A stretch of DNA of 64,000 nt from Plecoglossus altivelis (GCA_036571765.1 BROE01000016.1:14041065-14105064), one strand, 5' to 3'. Shown: positions 1 to 10,560, counted from the stretch's first letter. Notes: generated from the sequence alone by a model not told the origin. Program-made: numbers and translations.

Positions 1-172
1 ACACACACCAACATGCACAAACACACACCAACATGCACTAACACGCACAAACACACACTAACACGCATAAACACACATCAACACGCACAAACACAGACAC
101 AAACATGTACATACATACACCAACATGCATGCACCCACAAACACACACCAACCCGCACAAACACACGCACAC
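1..172. repeat. Degenerate CA repeat with 20-bp periodicity
   Basis: Variants of ACACACCAACATGCACAA recur about every 20 bases, and the array is cut by the window edge. Confidence 0.85.
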
Positions 173-1190
173 AATCTAATGCACACAGTTGACGGTACTG
201 TGCTAGTTCACCAGCCAACACGTACCAGACAAATGTTTACATGCCATGTCAACATAGTTAAATTACAGATCTCCTGGATGATTTTCACTCATCTGTCTGA
301 AAATGCGCATTGTCAGATGACAGGAAGCTAACATTTAGCTGTTGTTAATTAAAGAATGCAGAGATCCCTCCCTCTCCTCCTTCATTTGTCACTTCAGGGT
401 GCAGGCTTGAGGACTTTAGTCTTTGAAGATTAATATGGTTTTCAATAAAGCTCACCTTTGATGTTGTGAGATGCAAAGGCAACAGTTTTTCCTTGTCTTT
501 TTTCCCTCTATTTTTTGTTGTTTGTTTGTTAAGAAGCATTCTGTTTCTCACAGATTCAATAAACAGTCTTCACTTTGTTTCCAAACCCTGAATTACTTAC
601 CCTCAAGGATGCAAACATGGAAAAAAAAGTTCGTTTGAATAAAAGGACCTTTCAAAACAAGACGGCAACAGGGTTTTTCAGTATTTCACACGAACGTTCG
701 CTCTTCAATTACTCCTGTTTTTATGGTCTCGTAAATGTTTAGAGTGTGGTAGATCATGGGTGATGTTAGCTGATTAAGAATTCATTACAGGTGAAACATT
801 TTCTACATAATTTTCTTTAATGAAAAAACTCTCACTTAAGCTAGGCTTTTGAAATAAATATTTGGGTTTAATTACCTTTGCTTGTCATGCTACTTTATAG
901 GTTTGTGTTGGCTAGGGTTTGGAGGCCTGCACTTTCAGCAATATTGCTGGAATTTACAGCAAATATTTGATTTAATATTGAGTTTCACATTAAACATAAT
1001 GTTTATTTGCGTTTTATTTAGATAATTATGCAAGTGGTACATTTCAAAGATATGAAGTGGTGATGCACAAACTCTTTCTTAGTTGTATTGCAAGAACATG
1101 TTTACAGTAAAATCTCTTTCACTTTGTCCCCTGCTCTTCTCCTGTCCCTCTGTCTGTCCACTGCTCCCTCTCTCCTCCCTCCATGAGTAG
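1..1190 (+). other. Intron 5' of exon w1 (3' part only)
   Basis: The first 172 bases are a degenerate CA repeat. The rest, to the w1 acceptor at 1188-1190, is AT-rich unique-looking DNA with no exon-like reading frame. The normal CT-rich acceptor tract is at about 1132-1180. Confidence 0.8.
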
Positions 1191-1404
1191 AAGTTGGCAC
1201 CGTGGGTGGGACTGAGAAAGATCAACATCTCTTACTGGGGCTGGGAAGACTCCTCCCCTTTCACCAACCACAGCCTGCGCTGGCTTGAGGGTGAGCCTAG
1301 CGACTCGGGTTTCTGTGCCTACCTGGAGCGGGCACCGGCCGCAGGCTTGAAGGCCAACCCCTGCACCGCCAACACGGACGGACTCATCTGTGAGAAACCA
1401 GTCG
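1191..1404 (+). CDS. atrnl1: ATRNL1 exon w1: end of C-type lectin domain
   Basis: The acceptor TAG ends at 1190 and the donor G|GTGAGG follows 1404. The exon is 214 bases, starting on a codon boundary and ending one base into a codon. It encodes about 71 residues starting KLAPWVGLRKINISYWGWED and ending CEKPV, with the last valine completed by w2. The WVGL, GEPSDSGFCAYLE and final CEKP stretches are the C-terminal half of a C-type lectin fold, with two cysteines placed for the usual long-range disulfide. N-glycosylation sequons occur at NIS and NHS. The preceding intron has a normal CT-rich tract at 1132-1180. Open sequence past 1404 is intron read-through into a G run and is not part of the protein. 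Confidence 0.93.
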
Positions 1405-2052
1405 GTGAGGAAAAAAAACGGTTCAAAAAATCAATATTTTCTAAAACAATAAGGGGTGGGGGGGAGCGACAGGGAGGGAGGAGGGGGATTATGCAGCCAA
1501 GTGGGGGGGGGGGGGGGGGGGAATTCATGGAGTGGTCACCGCTGGAGTAGAGTTGAGTGCATGCCACTGTCTCCAGAGACAGGTGTCAGAGAGGGTAGCA
1601 GAACACAGAGGTTTGATCCCTCTCACCTCTTAAGAGGGGAGCGTTTTTAACCAGGCCTGTGTTTAACCATCCAGTGTTTGGCTGGAGACTGTCATCGCCT
1701 GCACTGTTTGACAGCAGTTTTATTATGGTTTGACCTCTCCCTCTTCCTGTGCCTTTTAACTCAAGCGCTGTGAAACACCAACAAGCTCAGACTACCATGT
1801 TAAGCCCCTTAGAGGGTCAAAGGTGAAACTGTCTCTTAAGTGTCGGAGTTGTTAAAGATGTAAAAAAAAACAACCCGACAGAGTCTAGCAGCCATCCAGC
1901 GTGTTTACGTCACCACTCAAACATCCATCCAGCTTTATAGATCACTGTTAGCAGGTGTCCATGTTCCGAGTAGGGCTCAACCTGTCACGCTAACGTTGTC
2001 TGAACCTGTTCACATTCATTTCCAACCTGACCAATCTTTCTCTCTCCACCAG
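1405..2052 (+). other. Intron w1-w2 (648 bp)
   Basis: It is bounded by GTGAGG and CCACCAG. It holds a 19-base G run at 1503-1521 and otherwise unique sequence. A 5-bp stem with 7-base loop at 1611-1627 looks like a tRNA T-arm, but no other tRNA arms are present. Confidence 0.85.
1503..1521 (+). repeat. G homopolymer
   Basis: This is a run of 19 G after G-rich sequence from 1453. It can form a G-quadruplex, and its exact length is unreliable in any assembly. Confidence 0.8.
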
Positions 2053-2241
2053 TGAGCCCCAACCAGAGCTCTCGACCCTGTCGGATCCCCTGCGCGCTGC
2101 GCACCAGCTGTGCCAACTGCACCAGCCAGGCCATGGAGTGCATGTGGTGCAGCAGCACCCAGCGCTGTGTGGACTCCAACGCCTATGTCATCTCCTTCCC
2201 CTTCGGACAGTGTCTGGAGTGGCAGACCGGAGACTGTCTGG
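2053..2241 (+). CDS. atrnl1: ATRNL1 exon w2: first PSI-type cysteine-rich module
   Basis: The acceptor AG is at 2051-2052 and the donor G|GTAAGA follows 2241. The exon is 189 bases and phase 1 at both ends, so it is a symmetric module. After the split valine it reads SPNQSSRPC and continues to WQTGDCL. Nine cysteines are visible, with the ECMWCSSTQRCVDSNAY core typical of plexin-semaphorin-integrin modules in attractins. Sequons are NQS and NCT. PSI modules are small disulfide-knotted spacers that orient neighbouring extracellular domains. The start VSPNQ is one of the best ATRNL1-versus-ATRN discriminators. Confidence 0.94.
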
Positions 2242-2640
2242 GTAAGATGGGCCGTGTGCGTGGTTAAGGTTAGGACCGCGTGTGTGGTTAGGCTTATCTG
2301 TGTGTGTGAATGTGTGGGAGGATACGTCTTGGACTAAAGGGTTTAACACGAAGTCTGCAGAGAATTCTTGCAGATTTTTGAATACATTAAAACGGGGAGT
2401 ATGCAATCAAATCTGATTTTATTCGAAGCAACATTCGTGCTGAGTAAATTTAATGTTTTTGTAATATCTTGCAGAGTGGGACTGGATGCTGTAAATGTTA
2501 GAAATGTACTGTGGACATTTGTCCTCTTACAATGTAGCCACTCTTTTACAGCCCCGCCTAGTGCAGAGCCTAGTACAGTGGTGCAGAGCCAGCTACATAT
2601 CTCAAGTGCAAAACATCGACCACTCGAGGTCTTATGATCC

Positions 2641-2712
2641 GCCGCCAGCTCCTCCCTCCCCTGCCCCCCCCTCCCTCGCCCCCTCCCTCCCTCCCTTGCC
2701 ACCTCTGCCACC
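2641..2712 (+). repeat. C-rich CCCT tract
   Basis: The tract is almost only C and T, with repeated CTCCCTCCC words. It has no coding sense in any frame. Confidence 0.7.
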
Positions 2713-3613
2713 TTGCTTGCGGGCACTGTCAGGAAAATCCATACCCTATTGGCATTTGTCGAACTCAATAAAAAGTACACACCCGGGTGTGAGTTCACCC
2801 TCAGATGTGAAAGGGGTCCGTGTGAAATGTCTAGAAGTTGGATCGGTTCCCCGAGCTCCTCTCACAGGCCCTGGAGGCCGCGGGGAGACACAGCTAGTCG
2901 TCGTATTTTCATTCTGTGATTTTCAGCCTCATTGATTTGGCCATGATTGGGAACGGGGCAGATTTAGATGTAGTAAAACAAGAAAAAGACATGTTTTAGG
3001 AGGATTGACAATTTACTAAGAAGATGAAATCCACCATGACTAGCCTATCACAAAACCCCAGATCTGCAAACACAGTTTCCATGATACAGAAATATATTAC
3101 ATGTTAGTCCAGACTGAGTGAATCTAATTACTTGTTTCTGACTATTCTCCTGACAATATGGATGTAATCAAAATGTTAATGAGCTGTAGCTTTTTAACTT
3201 GTTATGCTAGCCTCCTAATATAGACCACATTACATAAGGGAACTCATGACTTTGAACAGGTCTTCGTTCATGCTGTTTTGAATGTCCATAAGAACGGCTC
3301 CTTTTCTCCCCCCACACTCAAGTATCATCACGCCAAATGTATTCAATATCTCACTGCGGGCAGTAAAGGAGAATAGGAAATCCCATTACCATTCTGCTGT
3401 ATAGCCAACATGCTTGAGGGCCAGAGAGCGTCCAAGGTCCACCCACCTCTCTATGTCTTCCCAGCAGCTCTCAGCCTGGCCTGTCTCTAGCTGTTATTGC
3501 TTTTCAGAGCCAGGTAAGAGGATAGAACTGCTCCCTGTTGGTCTTTCACCCTGGAGGCTGCCCGAGACTTCTCTCTCTCTGTCTCTCTTGGTGCTGATGG
3601 TCAAGGTTTTCTG

Positions 3614-3725
3614 TTTCGGGGGAGTGGAACAAGGCCCTGTTTCGGGGGAGTGGAACAAGGCCCTGTTTCGGGGGAGTGGAACAATGCCCTGTTTCGGGGG
3701 AGTGGAACAAGGCCCTGTTTTCGGG
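3614..3725 (+). repeat. 26-bp minisatellite, 4 copies
   Basis: Four tandem copies of TTTCGGGGGAGTGGAACAAG plus GCCCTG are followed by a partial fifth. One copy has AAT for AAG. The only in-frame product is repetitive and has no homology I recognise. Confidence 0.9.
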
Positions 3726-4101
3726 GTTACGAGCAGGTTTTGTTTGGCTTCAGCTGGTGGTTGTATTTATCTGGAAGGGCTTGGGAGGGTCAGTGACTCC
3801 AATCTAGTAGTGCCCCTGCTCCCCTGTTCCTGCTAACGGAGTTTGATAGAGGAGCAGCACTGGGAAATGGGCTTTTTTGTCGACGCTAAGGTCACACACA
3901 TCCACAGATGATTAGAACTACCTGGCCTGTGTTCTCTTTGGGTTGGGGTGAGCCACCAAGACTGTGGTGCACACGTTTGAAGTTTATTGTGGAATTCTAT
4001 GGTCAGTCTCTCCTTACCATCCCTGGTGGACCAGCTGAACTTAATTCATGTATATTATTTGAACATTAGGTTCAAATTAGGCAATTACTATGTGGAGTCT
4101 A

Positions 4102-4783
4102 CTCACTGTAGTTTATCCAACTGGCCCTAGGTCTTTCTGATTGGAAGCTATAAATAGGATGTTCTCCACCAGGCTCACGAAAACCTACTGAACTCAAAGT
4201 TGTTCTCCTCACTGAAGTTTATCCAACTGGCTCCAGGTCTTTCCATCGCAAGATGTGTGTAAATGGGAGCTGTAAATGGGATGTTCTCCACCCGGCTGAT
4301 CGGAAGCTGCATATCGGATGTTCTCCACCAGGCTGATTGGAAGCTGAAAATCGGATGTTCTCCACCAGGCTGATTGGAAGCTGAAAATCGGATGTTCTCC
4401 ACCAGGGTGATTGGAAGCTGCAAATTGGATGTTCTCCACCCGGTTGATTGGAAGCTGCATATCGGATGTTCTCCACCAGGCTGGTTGGAAGCTGCATATC
4501 GGATGTTCTCCACCAGGCTGATTGGAAGCTGTAAATCGGATGTTCTCCACCAGGCTGGTTGGAAGCTGCATATCGGATGTTCTCCACCAGGCTGGTTGGA
4601 GGCTGCATATCGGATGTTCTCCACCAGGCTGATTGGAAGCTGTAAATCGGATGTTCTTCACCAGGCTGATCGGAAGCTGCATATCGGATGTTCTTCACCA
4701 GGCTGGTTGGAGGCTGTAAATCGGATGTTCTCCACCAGACTCACGAAAACCCTCTGACCTCAAAGCTGTTGATGTCTTCTCAC
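4102..4783 (+). repeat. Nested minisatellite: 106-bp duplicated unit with internal 37-bp array
   Basis: Two copies of a roughly 106-bp unit begin with CTCACTG(T/A)AGTTTATCCA at 4102 and 4208. Both end with CTCACGAAAACC then CTCAAAG (4173 and 4739). Inside the second copy the segment GATGTTCTCCACCAGGCTG plus 18 bases has expanded to 13 starts spaced exactly 37 bp (4280, 4317 and so on to 4724) with no indel. Because 37 is not a multiple of three and the unit lacks stops, long reading frames appear in several frames on both strands; these are not genes. Confidence 0.93.
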
Positions 4784-5270
4784 CGTGTTCACAGAACCAG
4801 GAGAGACCACAAGGAAAACAATTAGTAGTTTTTATTAAAGGTGCAGTTTTTTTTGTGTGTTTTTTTTTACAACCGCCAGGCCCAGATTAATTGTCTCTTG
4901 GTATAGTGGGGGTGATGGTGAGCTTTTATAGCGGTGTCGCATGCTCACCATCCTGTCATGTTTAGCCCATGTGAAAGAAAGCAGCTATCCAATGGAGCTG
5001 CAAAGGTTTGTCAGGAATGTATTTTCTATTAATATGTTCCTTAGCATAGCGGGAAACTTGCTGTTTGAAGCTCATAAATGATTCAAGATGCTCCAGTATT
5101 CAGCCTGGTTTGTAATGTTATTGTATAGTGAGCTCTGCCCTCCAGTGCAGCCTGGACAAACCCAAACGTCCTGCTCGGTGAAAATGAGGAATTGACTTGG
5201 TTTCTGGCATATTGGTCAAGCCGTTGCCTTTGAAGTGCAAACAAATAAAGGAGAAAAGCGGAGGGTGCAG

Positions 5271-5274
5271 GAGA

Positions 5275-5307
<33 letters not shown>

Positions 5308-5354
5308 GAGAGACAGAGAGAGAGAGACAGAGAGAGAGAGACAGAAAGAGAGAC

Positions 5355-5445
<91 letters not shown>
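5271..5445 (+). repeat. (GA)n microsatellite, about 175 bp
   Basis: This is nearly pure GA with scattered CAGA interruptions in the first half and about 75 uninterrupted bases at the 3' end. Such homopurine DNA can adopt triplex structures. Confidence 0.95.
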
Positions 5446-5449
<4 letters not shown>

Positions 5450-5598
5450 GGAGAGATAAGAGGGAGAGGAAACAGAAATATCCTCTTTACTGCGCTCAGA
5501 GCTCCATGCTGTGACATAGTCCTTCTGTCTTAGATACGAAGAGAGCGAGAGACTGAGTTTGGAGTAAGAAGAGCGAAGGAGTGGTGGGAAGGGGAGTC

Positions 5599-5629
5599 GG
5601 GGGTGGGGGGGTGGGGGGGTGGTGGGGGG
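5599..5629 (+). repeat. G-rich tract, quadruplex type
   Basis: Runs of five to seven G are separated by single T, matching G3+N1-7 four times over. Confidence 0.6.
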
Positions 5630-6645
5630 TTGAGGAGATTGACAGGTACAGAGACGGTGAGAGGAGCATGTCGGGTAGAGATGGGGCTCCTGTGTTTGTA
5701 ATTATAGAACACATGGCTGCTGTTTGGAAGAGCAGGAGGAGAGCGGAGAAAGGGTTCCGACGTCGTTGCTGTTAGAAAGCTGGGAGATGGTGTGTCAAAC
5801 ACACCAGGCTCGGTGTGAGAACCTTTACTGGAGACACCTAGGATTTGGCTGCGGTGCAAAAGTTATTCCCAGCTTGGGTTAAAATGCTAATTCTACCTTT
5901 TAACTCAGTGTTAGCCTGCTCAAACATAGTTCTAGAAGACACCTTGGAAGGTTCACTGGAACCACCGTGTTGGCTGGTTGAAGGACAAGCTATATGTACC
6001 TTGTTTGAATTGTTTCTGGAGTTTAAAGAAAGTAGAATTGGCCCAACTGGACCTGGCTTTGAGTAAAGGGAATGGAACTGCTGCTGCTACATCTTTGCTT
6101 TTAGTCACAAAGAGATGTTCAGACAAACATAATCAAGCGTTCACTTCACAGGCTTCTGTCTCTAAATGTTGAGGGTTAAAACTGATTGGGAGTCCAACCA
6201 GCTTAGCTTTTCTACATATTCCATAAAAGAAACAATCTATCAGATTTGCTTTATGGATGTCCTTGTTGTAAAAAGTAATTTCCTTTTCCCCTGCAAACCT
6301 TTTGGGAGTCTCACAAACATTTAATGACTTCACACATTCTCAATTGAGATAAAAGTACCGGAAAGAAATTCAATTTATATTCAAAATGTAAAGGTCAAGC
6401 TACAGTAATGATAGTCAGTGAATCAAGGACACTGTTATAAAAGTCCTCTGTGGTGATGTTTGCATTAGTACTGTTCTTTTTGCCAAAGTAAACTGGCCTT
6501 AAAAACAGCCCTCAAGGTAAACTCTTTTAGATAAAGCAGTTTTCAGTGGCCTGTTTATGCCAAATTTAGAGGCTAATACAGACTTTCTCTTCCTCAAATT
6601 TGTTGTGCCAAAAGCACGGATTTTGACCAAACTGTGAAGTGACAC

Positions 6646-6737
6646 GTCTCTCTCTCTCTCTCTCTCTCACTCTCTCTCTCTCCCTCCCTCCCCCTCTCTG
6701 CCCTCCCTCTTTCTCTCCCTCTCTACCTCCCCCTCCA
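6646..6737 (+). repeat. CT repeat forming the w3 polypyrimidine tract
   Basis: CTCTCT then CCCTCC repeats run directly into the CCAG acceptor of exon w3. Length variation here could alter use of that acceptor. Confidence 0.85.
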
Positions 6738-6738
6738 G

Positions 6739-6981
6739 CTCAGAACTGTTCCGGCCTGCGGACATGTGGTCAGTGTTTGGAGCAGGTGGAGTGTGGGTGG
6801 TGCGGGGACCCGTCGAACACAGGCCGAGGCGTGTGTACTGAGGGCTCCTACAGGGGCCCCATGAAGCCCTCCCCCAGGCCGGCCAGGGAGAGGGACTGGG
6901 CCTGGGGGAGAGATATGACCCTGGAGCCGGCCATGTGTCCAGCAGAAAAAGGCTTTGACTGGGCTTACGTCCACTGCCCTG
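6739..6981 (+). CDS. atrnl1: ATRNL1 exon w3: second PSI-type module and linker
   Basis: The acceptor CCAG ends at 6738 and the donor G|GTGAGT follows 6981. The exon is 243 bases and phase 1 to phase 1. It encodes AQNCSGLRTCGQCLEQVECG, then WCGDPSNTGRGVC, a linker rich in Pro, Arg and Trp (KPSPRPARERDWAWGRDM), and a closing AMCPAEKGFDWAYVHCP. Eight cysteines are visible. The first part is a PSI module, and the final CP leads straight into the first laminin-EGF cysteine of w4. The linker looks longer and more charged than in mammalian ATRNL1 as I remember it. The acceptor sits at the end of a 90-base CT repeat, so upstream in-frame sequence (Ser/Leu/Pro repeats) is intron. Confidence 0.94.
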
Positions 6982-7002
6982 GTGAGTGGCCATCCAAAGA
7001 TG

Positions 7003-7132
7003 CACGCACACACACACACACGCATGAACCATGTGTGCTCAGACACACATACAACCTGTGCATCCTTATACATCCTCGCACACACACGCACGTATTGACC
7101 TTGTGTGCTCGCACACACACACACACATGCAC
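7003..7132 (+). repeat. Interrupted CA repeats in the w3-w4 intron
   Basis: Three ACACAC clusters (7007, 7076 and 7110 onwards) fill most of the 219-bp intron between w3 and w4. Confidence 0.8.
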
Positions 7133-7200
7133 ACGCTCTGTCATACTAGCAGTCTGTCGTCATTGAAAGCTGTTCCTGTCTCTGTGGGTGTTCTCCCCAG

Positions 7201-7338
7201 CGTGCCAGTGTAACGGTCACAGCACCTGTGTGAACGGCAGCGTGTGCGAGCTGTGTCGCAACCTCACCAGCGGACCACAGTGCCAGACTTGCATGCCCGG
7301 TTTCTATGGAGACCCCACCAACGGGGGAAAGTGCCACG
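7201..7338 (+). CDS. atrnl1: ATRNL1 exon w4: first laminin-type EGF module
   Basis: The acceptor CCCCAG ends at 7200 and the donor G|GTGAGT follows 7338. The exon is 138 bases and phase 1 to phase 1. It encodes one whole module with the eight-cysteine laminin-EGF spacing: CQCNGHSTC, VCELC, then GPQCQTCMPGFYGDPTNGG and KC. The GFYGDP-NGG tail is a strong family signature. Sequons are NGS and NLT. It is only 219 bases downstream of w3. The w3-w4 intron is also a multiple of three but has a TGA near its 3' end, so retention would end the protein. Confidence 0.95.
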
Positions 7339-7524
7339 GTGAGTGAATGTGTGTGTGTGCAGGGTGGGGGGGGGCATATTCAATACCCCAGAGTGACCTG
7401 ATGGGGGCAGTGTTACAATACCCAGATAGCCCTGCTCGTGGGATGGTTAGAGCATGCAGCTGATGGCCTGAGTGTGTTTGAACACAAGAAGAGTTGAAAC
7501 AGAGTGTGTTTGTGATCCTGAACA

Positions 7525-7539
7525 CCATCAGAGGGCAGA
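7525..7539 (+). promoter_or_regulatory. CTCF-like motif (weak)
   Basis: CCATCAGAGGGCAGA fits 13 of 15 positions of CCASYAGRKGGCRSY. Motif evidence only. Confidence 0.25.
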
Positions 7540-7710
7540 AACGATGAACCAGAGTGGACGGCCTCTGGCCAGCAGCAGACAGCAGTGTCTGTGCTCTCCT
7601 GTCCTCTCTCCTCTTCTGTCTCCTGTCCGAGGGTCCCCTCAGGGTGGGGACACACTGACCTGCCGCACAGGTCACCCTCTCTACACCTTCATCTCAAAAG
7701 GGAGAGAGAG

Positions 7711-7866
7711 ACACCGAGAGACACCGAGAGACACCGAGAGACACCGAGAGACACCGAGAGACACCGAGAGACACAGAGAGACACCGAGAGACACCGAGAG
7801 ACACCGAGAGACACCGAGAGACACCGAGAGACACCGAGAGACACCGAGAGACACCGAGAGACACAG
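7711..7866 (+). repeat. 10-bp minisatellite ACACCGAGAG, 15 copies
   Basis: Copies are in perfect 10-bp register, with one variant (ACACAGAGAG at 7771). The array runs into an irregular GACAGA tract to about 7990. In all forward frames it reads as Arg/Thr/Glu repeats, which is not a gene. Confidence 0.95.
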
Positions 7867-8689
7867 ATACATAGAGAGAGACATAGAGAGAGACGGCAAG
7901 AAAAAGACAGAGAGAGGGAAACAGAGACAGAGAGAGAGACTTAGAGAGACAAATAGACCCAGAGACAGAGACCCAGAGGAAGGAAGAATCAGAGCAAGAT
8001 AGAAGAGAAAGAGAGGACAAAGAGATTGTGATGATGCGACAGATGGAGAGCTTTTGTAAAGCATGGGTAGATAGAGAGAAGCTAAGTAAGTGAGTGAGGG
8101 GAATTTCTTGTGGGAGAGGAGAAGGTGTAATAACATAATTCCTCAGCTGACAGATGTGCCTTTTTTCCCCGTGTGGTGTGTGACGTTAAATCACTCTTAA
8201 TCATTTTCTTATTTCCTGAAGTTGACTGCAGACTGCCTTCCCTGCCTCACTGCTTGGCTGGCTGTGTGGGTGTAGAGCTCCTCTCCCTCTCTCTACTCCT
8301 TCCTTGTCCTTCTTCTTTCTCTCCTCCCCATACATCCCGTTCTCTCCTCCTTTCCTCCGTCCGTCCATTTGCCTCCTCCACCAGCATTGAACGCTGACAT
8401 GATTAGAGGGGATTTATAGACGGTCTTCCATACACACGTACACACCTTCCCCCCCCGTTTAGCGCGATCTCGTCCCTGGTCTCTGGGCTGCCTCATCCCT
8501 CCCTCCCCTCCATTCCCCTCCCTCCGTCCCTCTACCTCTCCAGGTCCAGCTGGATAGATGGAGCTGTCGGTAATGACTCCCAGCCACCGATGTGTGCTAG
8601 ATTAGGCCTGGGAAGGGGCCTGTTCCCCCCCAGGTCTGCGTGTGTGGTCGGGGGGAGGGGGCACCAGACAGCCTCTCTCAGATGTCTGC

Positions 8690-8735
8690 TGGAGAGGGGG
8701 GGGGAGAGAGAGAGAGAGACAGGAGGGAGAAAGTA
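8690..8735 (+). repeat. G then GA tract
   Basis: A G run and (GA)7 lie together in purine-rich sequence. Confidence 0.6.
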
Positions 8736-9248
8736 ACGGAGATGGACGCAGCAGTAAGAAAGATGGAGGAACATCACACCCCCTGTTTGCCACGGCTCCG
8801 CCAGACTTTAGTGTCTAATACCTCCTACCCCCCCCCGCTTCAGTAAGGTTACAGTGTAATATATGAGGAGTGAAGGGTTGTCCTTGGCAGAGGGATGCAG
8901 GATGGTAATGGAGGACAGACGGAGGAGAGGAGACACTGTCCGGTCTGGCGTCTGGGTGACAGATGATTAGCTGACCTTGTAGACCATGAGACGTGTGTGT
9001 GTGTGCATGGTGAGTCCCCCATCATATCTAAGACTGACAAGATCACCTTGACTTGTGAAGAGGATGAAATGCTCTCCAAGGCTGGACAGACCCTCCCGCG
9101 TCTGCCCTCTGTAGTCCAGGGTTGGACAAACCCTGTCCATGTCTGCCCTGTGCAGTCCTCTAGCCACACCCAGTCCCTTCCTTTACCTTCTCCCAGTATC
9201 ACACCACATTTCTGCTGGCGGATCTTTCTCAGCCTCTCATCTTTGTTG

Positions 9249-9436
9249 TTCTCTCTATCTCTCTCTCTCTGTCTGTCTCTCTCTCCCCCTCTATCTCTCT
9301 CCCTCTCTCCCCCCCTCTCTCCCTCTCTCCCCCTCTCACTCACCATCTCCCTCTCTCCCTCCTTCTCTTTATCTCTCCTGCTCTCTTTCTCTCTGTCTCA
9401 CTGTCTCTCTTTTTCTGTCTCTCCTTCTGTCACCCA
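9249..9436 (+). repeat. Imperfect CT repeat
   Basis: CTCTCT, CCCCTCTCT and TGTCTCTC words mix over about 190 bases of almost pure pyrimidine. Confidence 0.85.
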
Positions 9437-9557
9437 GTGCTTGCATGTCCTAGCATGATGCCAGCACTGCAGAGTTCAATTAAAATGTTGTTTATTGCTT
9501 TTGGATACGGCCCGCTGTGCTAGTCGGATGAATTCCATTACTGTCTGTTGGAGAGCC

Positions 9558-9778
9558 TTAAGTCTGCCTGTCTTTCTGCCTGCCTACTTTTCTGTCTGTC
9601 CACCTCCCTGCCTGTCTGTCTCCCTGCCTGTCTTGTCTCCCTGCCTGTCTGTCTGTCCCTGTTTGCCACTGCCTGTCTGTCTGTCTGTTCCTGTTTGCCC
9701 TGGCCTGTCTGTTCCTGCGTGACTGTCTGTGCCTGTCTATCTCTCTCTCCGACTGTCTGTCTGTCTGTCTTTCACTCA
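9558..9778 (+). repeat. Imperfect CTGT/CCTG repeat
   Basis: CTGCCTGTCTGTCT-type words are repeated without strict period. Confidence 0.85.
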
Positions 9779-9969
9779 TTGTCTGCCTGGGTCCCCAAGG
9801 AGCCCAGACAGTACAAGGTTCTAGAATGAGTTTGCCCTCCAGCCCTCCATTGCTATGGCGTCCACATCTCATTGCTCTGCCAGATAAGATGCAGAATTGT
9901 CTTATTGCTTTCATAAAAGCTGCATGTACTACTTCAATATTCCTTCTGTCTTTTCTCTTTAATTACACT

Positions 9970-10320
9970 ACAGTATGCGCACACACAAACACAGCCAAAC
10001 ACACACACACACAGGGCACACGTGGCAGGATTTAAATGAGAGTCTGTCATGTGTCTTGGTGAGAGTGTGGGGGGATGCAGAGAGTGTGTGTGTATGTGAG
10101 AGTGAGTGTATGCATAGCAAGAGGCCAGCAAAGGTGGACCATGCATCAGGGTGCTCTTTTGTGTGTGTGTGTGTGTGTGTGTGTGGGTGTGTGGGTGGGT
10201 GGGTGTGTGTGCAAACAGTCTGAAGTGTTTTTCAATGCCACAGTCAGAGTGAAGCGTGTGTGTGTGGCATTAAGATTGTGTGGCACAATCAGGGGGTTGT
10301 GTGTTTGTGTGTGTGTCACT
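9970..10320 (+). repeat. CA cluster followed by GT clusters
   Basis: CA repeats at 9978-10012 are followed by GT-rich clusters at 10085-10110, 10160-10213 and 10255-10316. Confidence 0.75.
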
Positions 10321-10560
10321 TTCGGTGCGTGCGTATGAGTGTGTGTTCTCCAGTCACCAGAGGCTGGGCCCAGCTCAACAGTGCTGTCGTCCTGCTCAGC
10401 TAGTCTGATGGATTAGACAAGTCCAGCTGTTTTACAGATTTAGCTGCTCCACCAGTCAGCCCTACAGAGTAGAACTCTCAGAACCAACCCACAGCAACTC
10501 TCTGCTACTGGACTGGCCAGCTGACCAGATGGCTGGCTAACTGTATGTCTTTCTATTTGC

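Larger units (their letters stand above)
2242..6738 (+). other. Intron w2-w3 (4497 bp)
   Basis: It is bounded by GTAAGA and CCAG. It contains a C-rich tract (2641-2712), a 26-bp minisatellite (3614), the nested 106/37-bp minisatellite (4102-4783), a long GA microsatellite (5271), a G-rich quadruplex-type tract (5599) and the CT tract feeding the w3 acceptor (6646). The stretches 2713-3600, 4784-5270 and 5640-6640 look unique, and I see no exon in them. Confidence 0.85.

Noticed and set aside
1606..1630. tRNA gene suggested by a T-arm-like stem (AGAGG, TTTGATC loop, CCTCT)
   Set aside because: No acceptor stem, D-arm or anticodon arm can be placed upstream at tRNA distances.
4280..4740. CRISPR-like regular repeats of 37 bp
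   Set aside because: Units are contiguous with no unique spacers, in a vertebrate intron. This is a minisatellite.
4175..4757. Several overlapping 120-160 residue reading frames on both strands
   Set aside because: They arise from a stop-free 37-bp tandem repeat read in different frames. They have no splice or start context and no recognisable domain.
5083..5517. Ser/Leu-rich and Glu/Arg-rich reading frames over the GA tract (similar ones at 40576-41215, 55221-55697, 62332-62890)
   Set aside because: These are translations of (GA)n/(CT)n repeats and have no independent coding signal.
6982..7200. Retained w3-w4 intron as an in-frame 73-residue insert
   Set aside because: The intron length is a multiple of three and mostly open, but it contains a TGA near its 3' end. 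Both splice sites are strong.
7438..7490. tRNA-derived SINE head (GGATGGTTAGAGCATG and TGTTTGAACAC)
   Set aside because: Box A- and box B-like words are present but poor, with no SINE body or tail after them.
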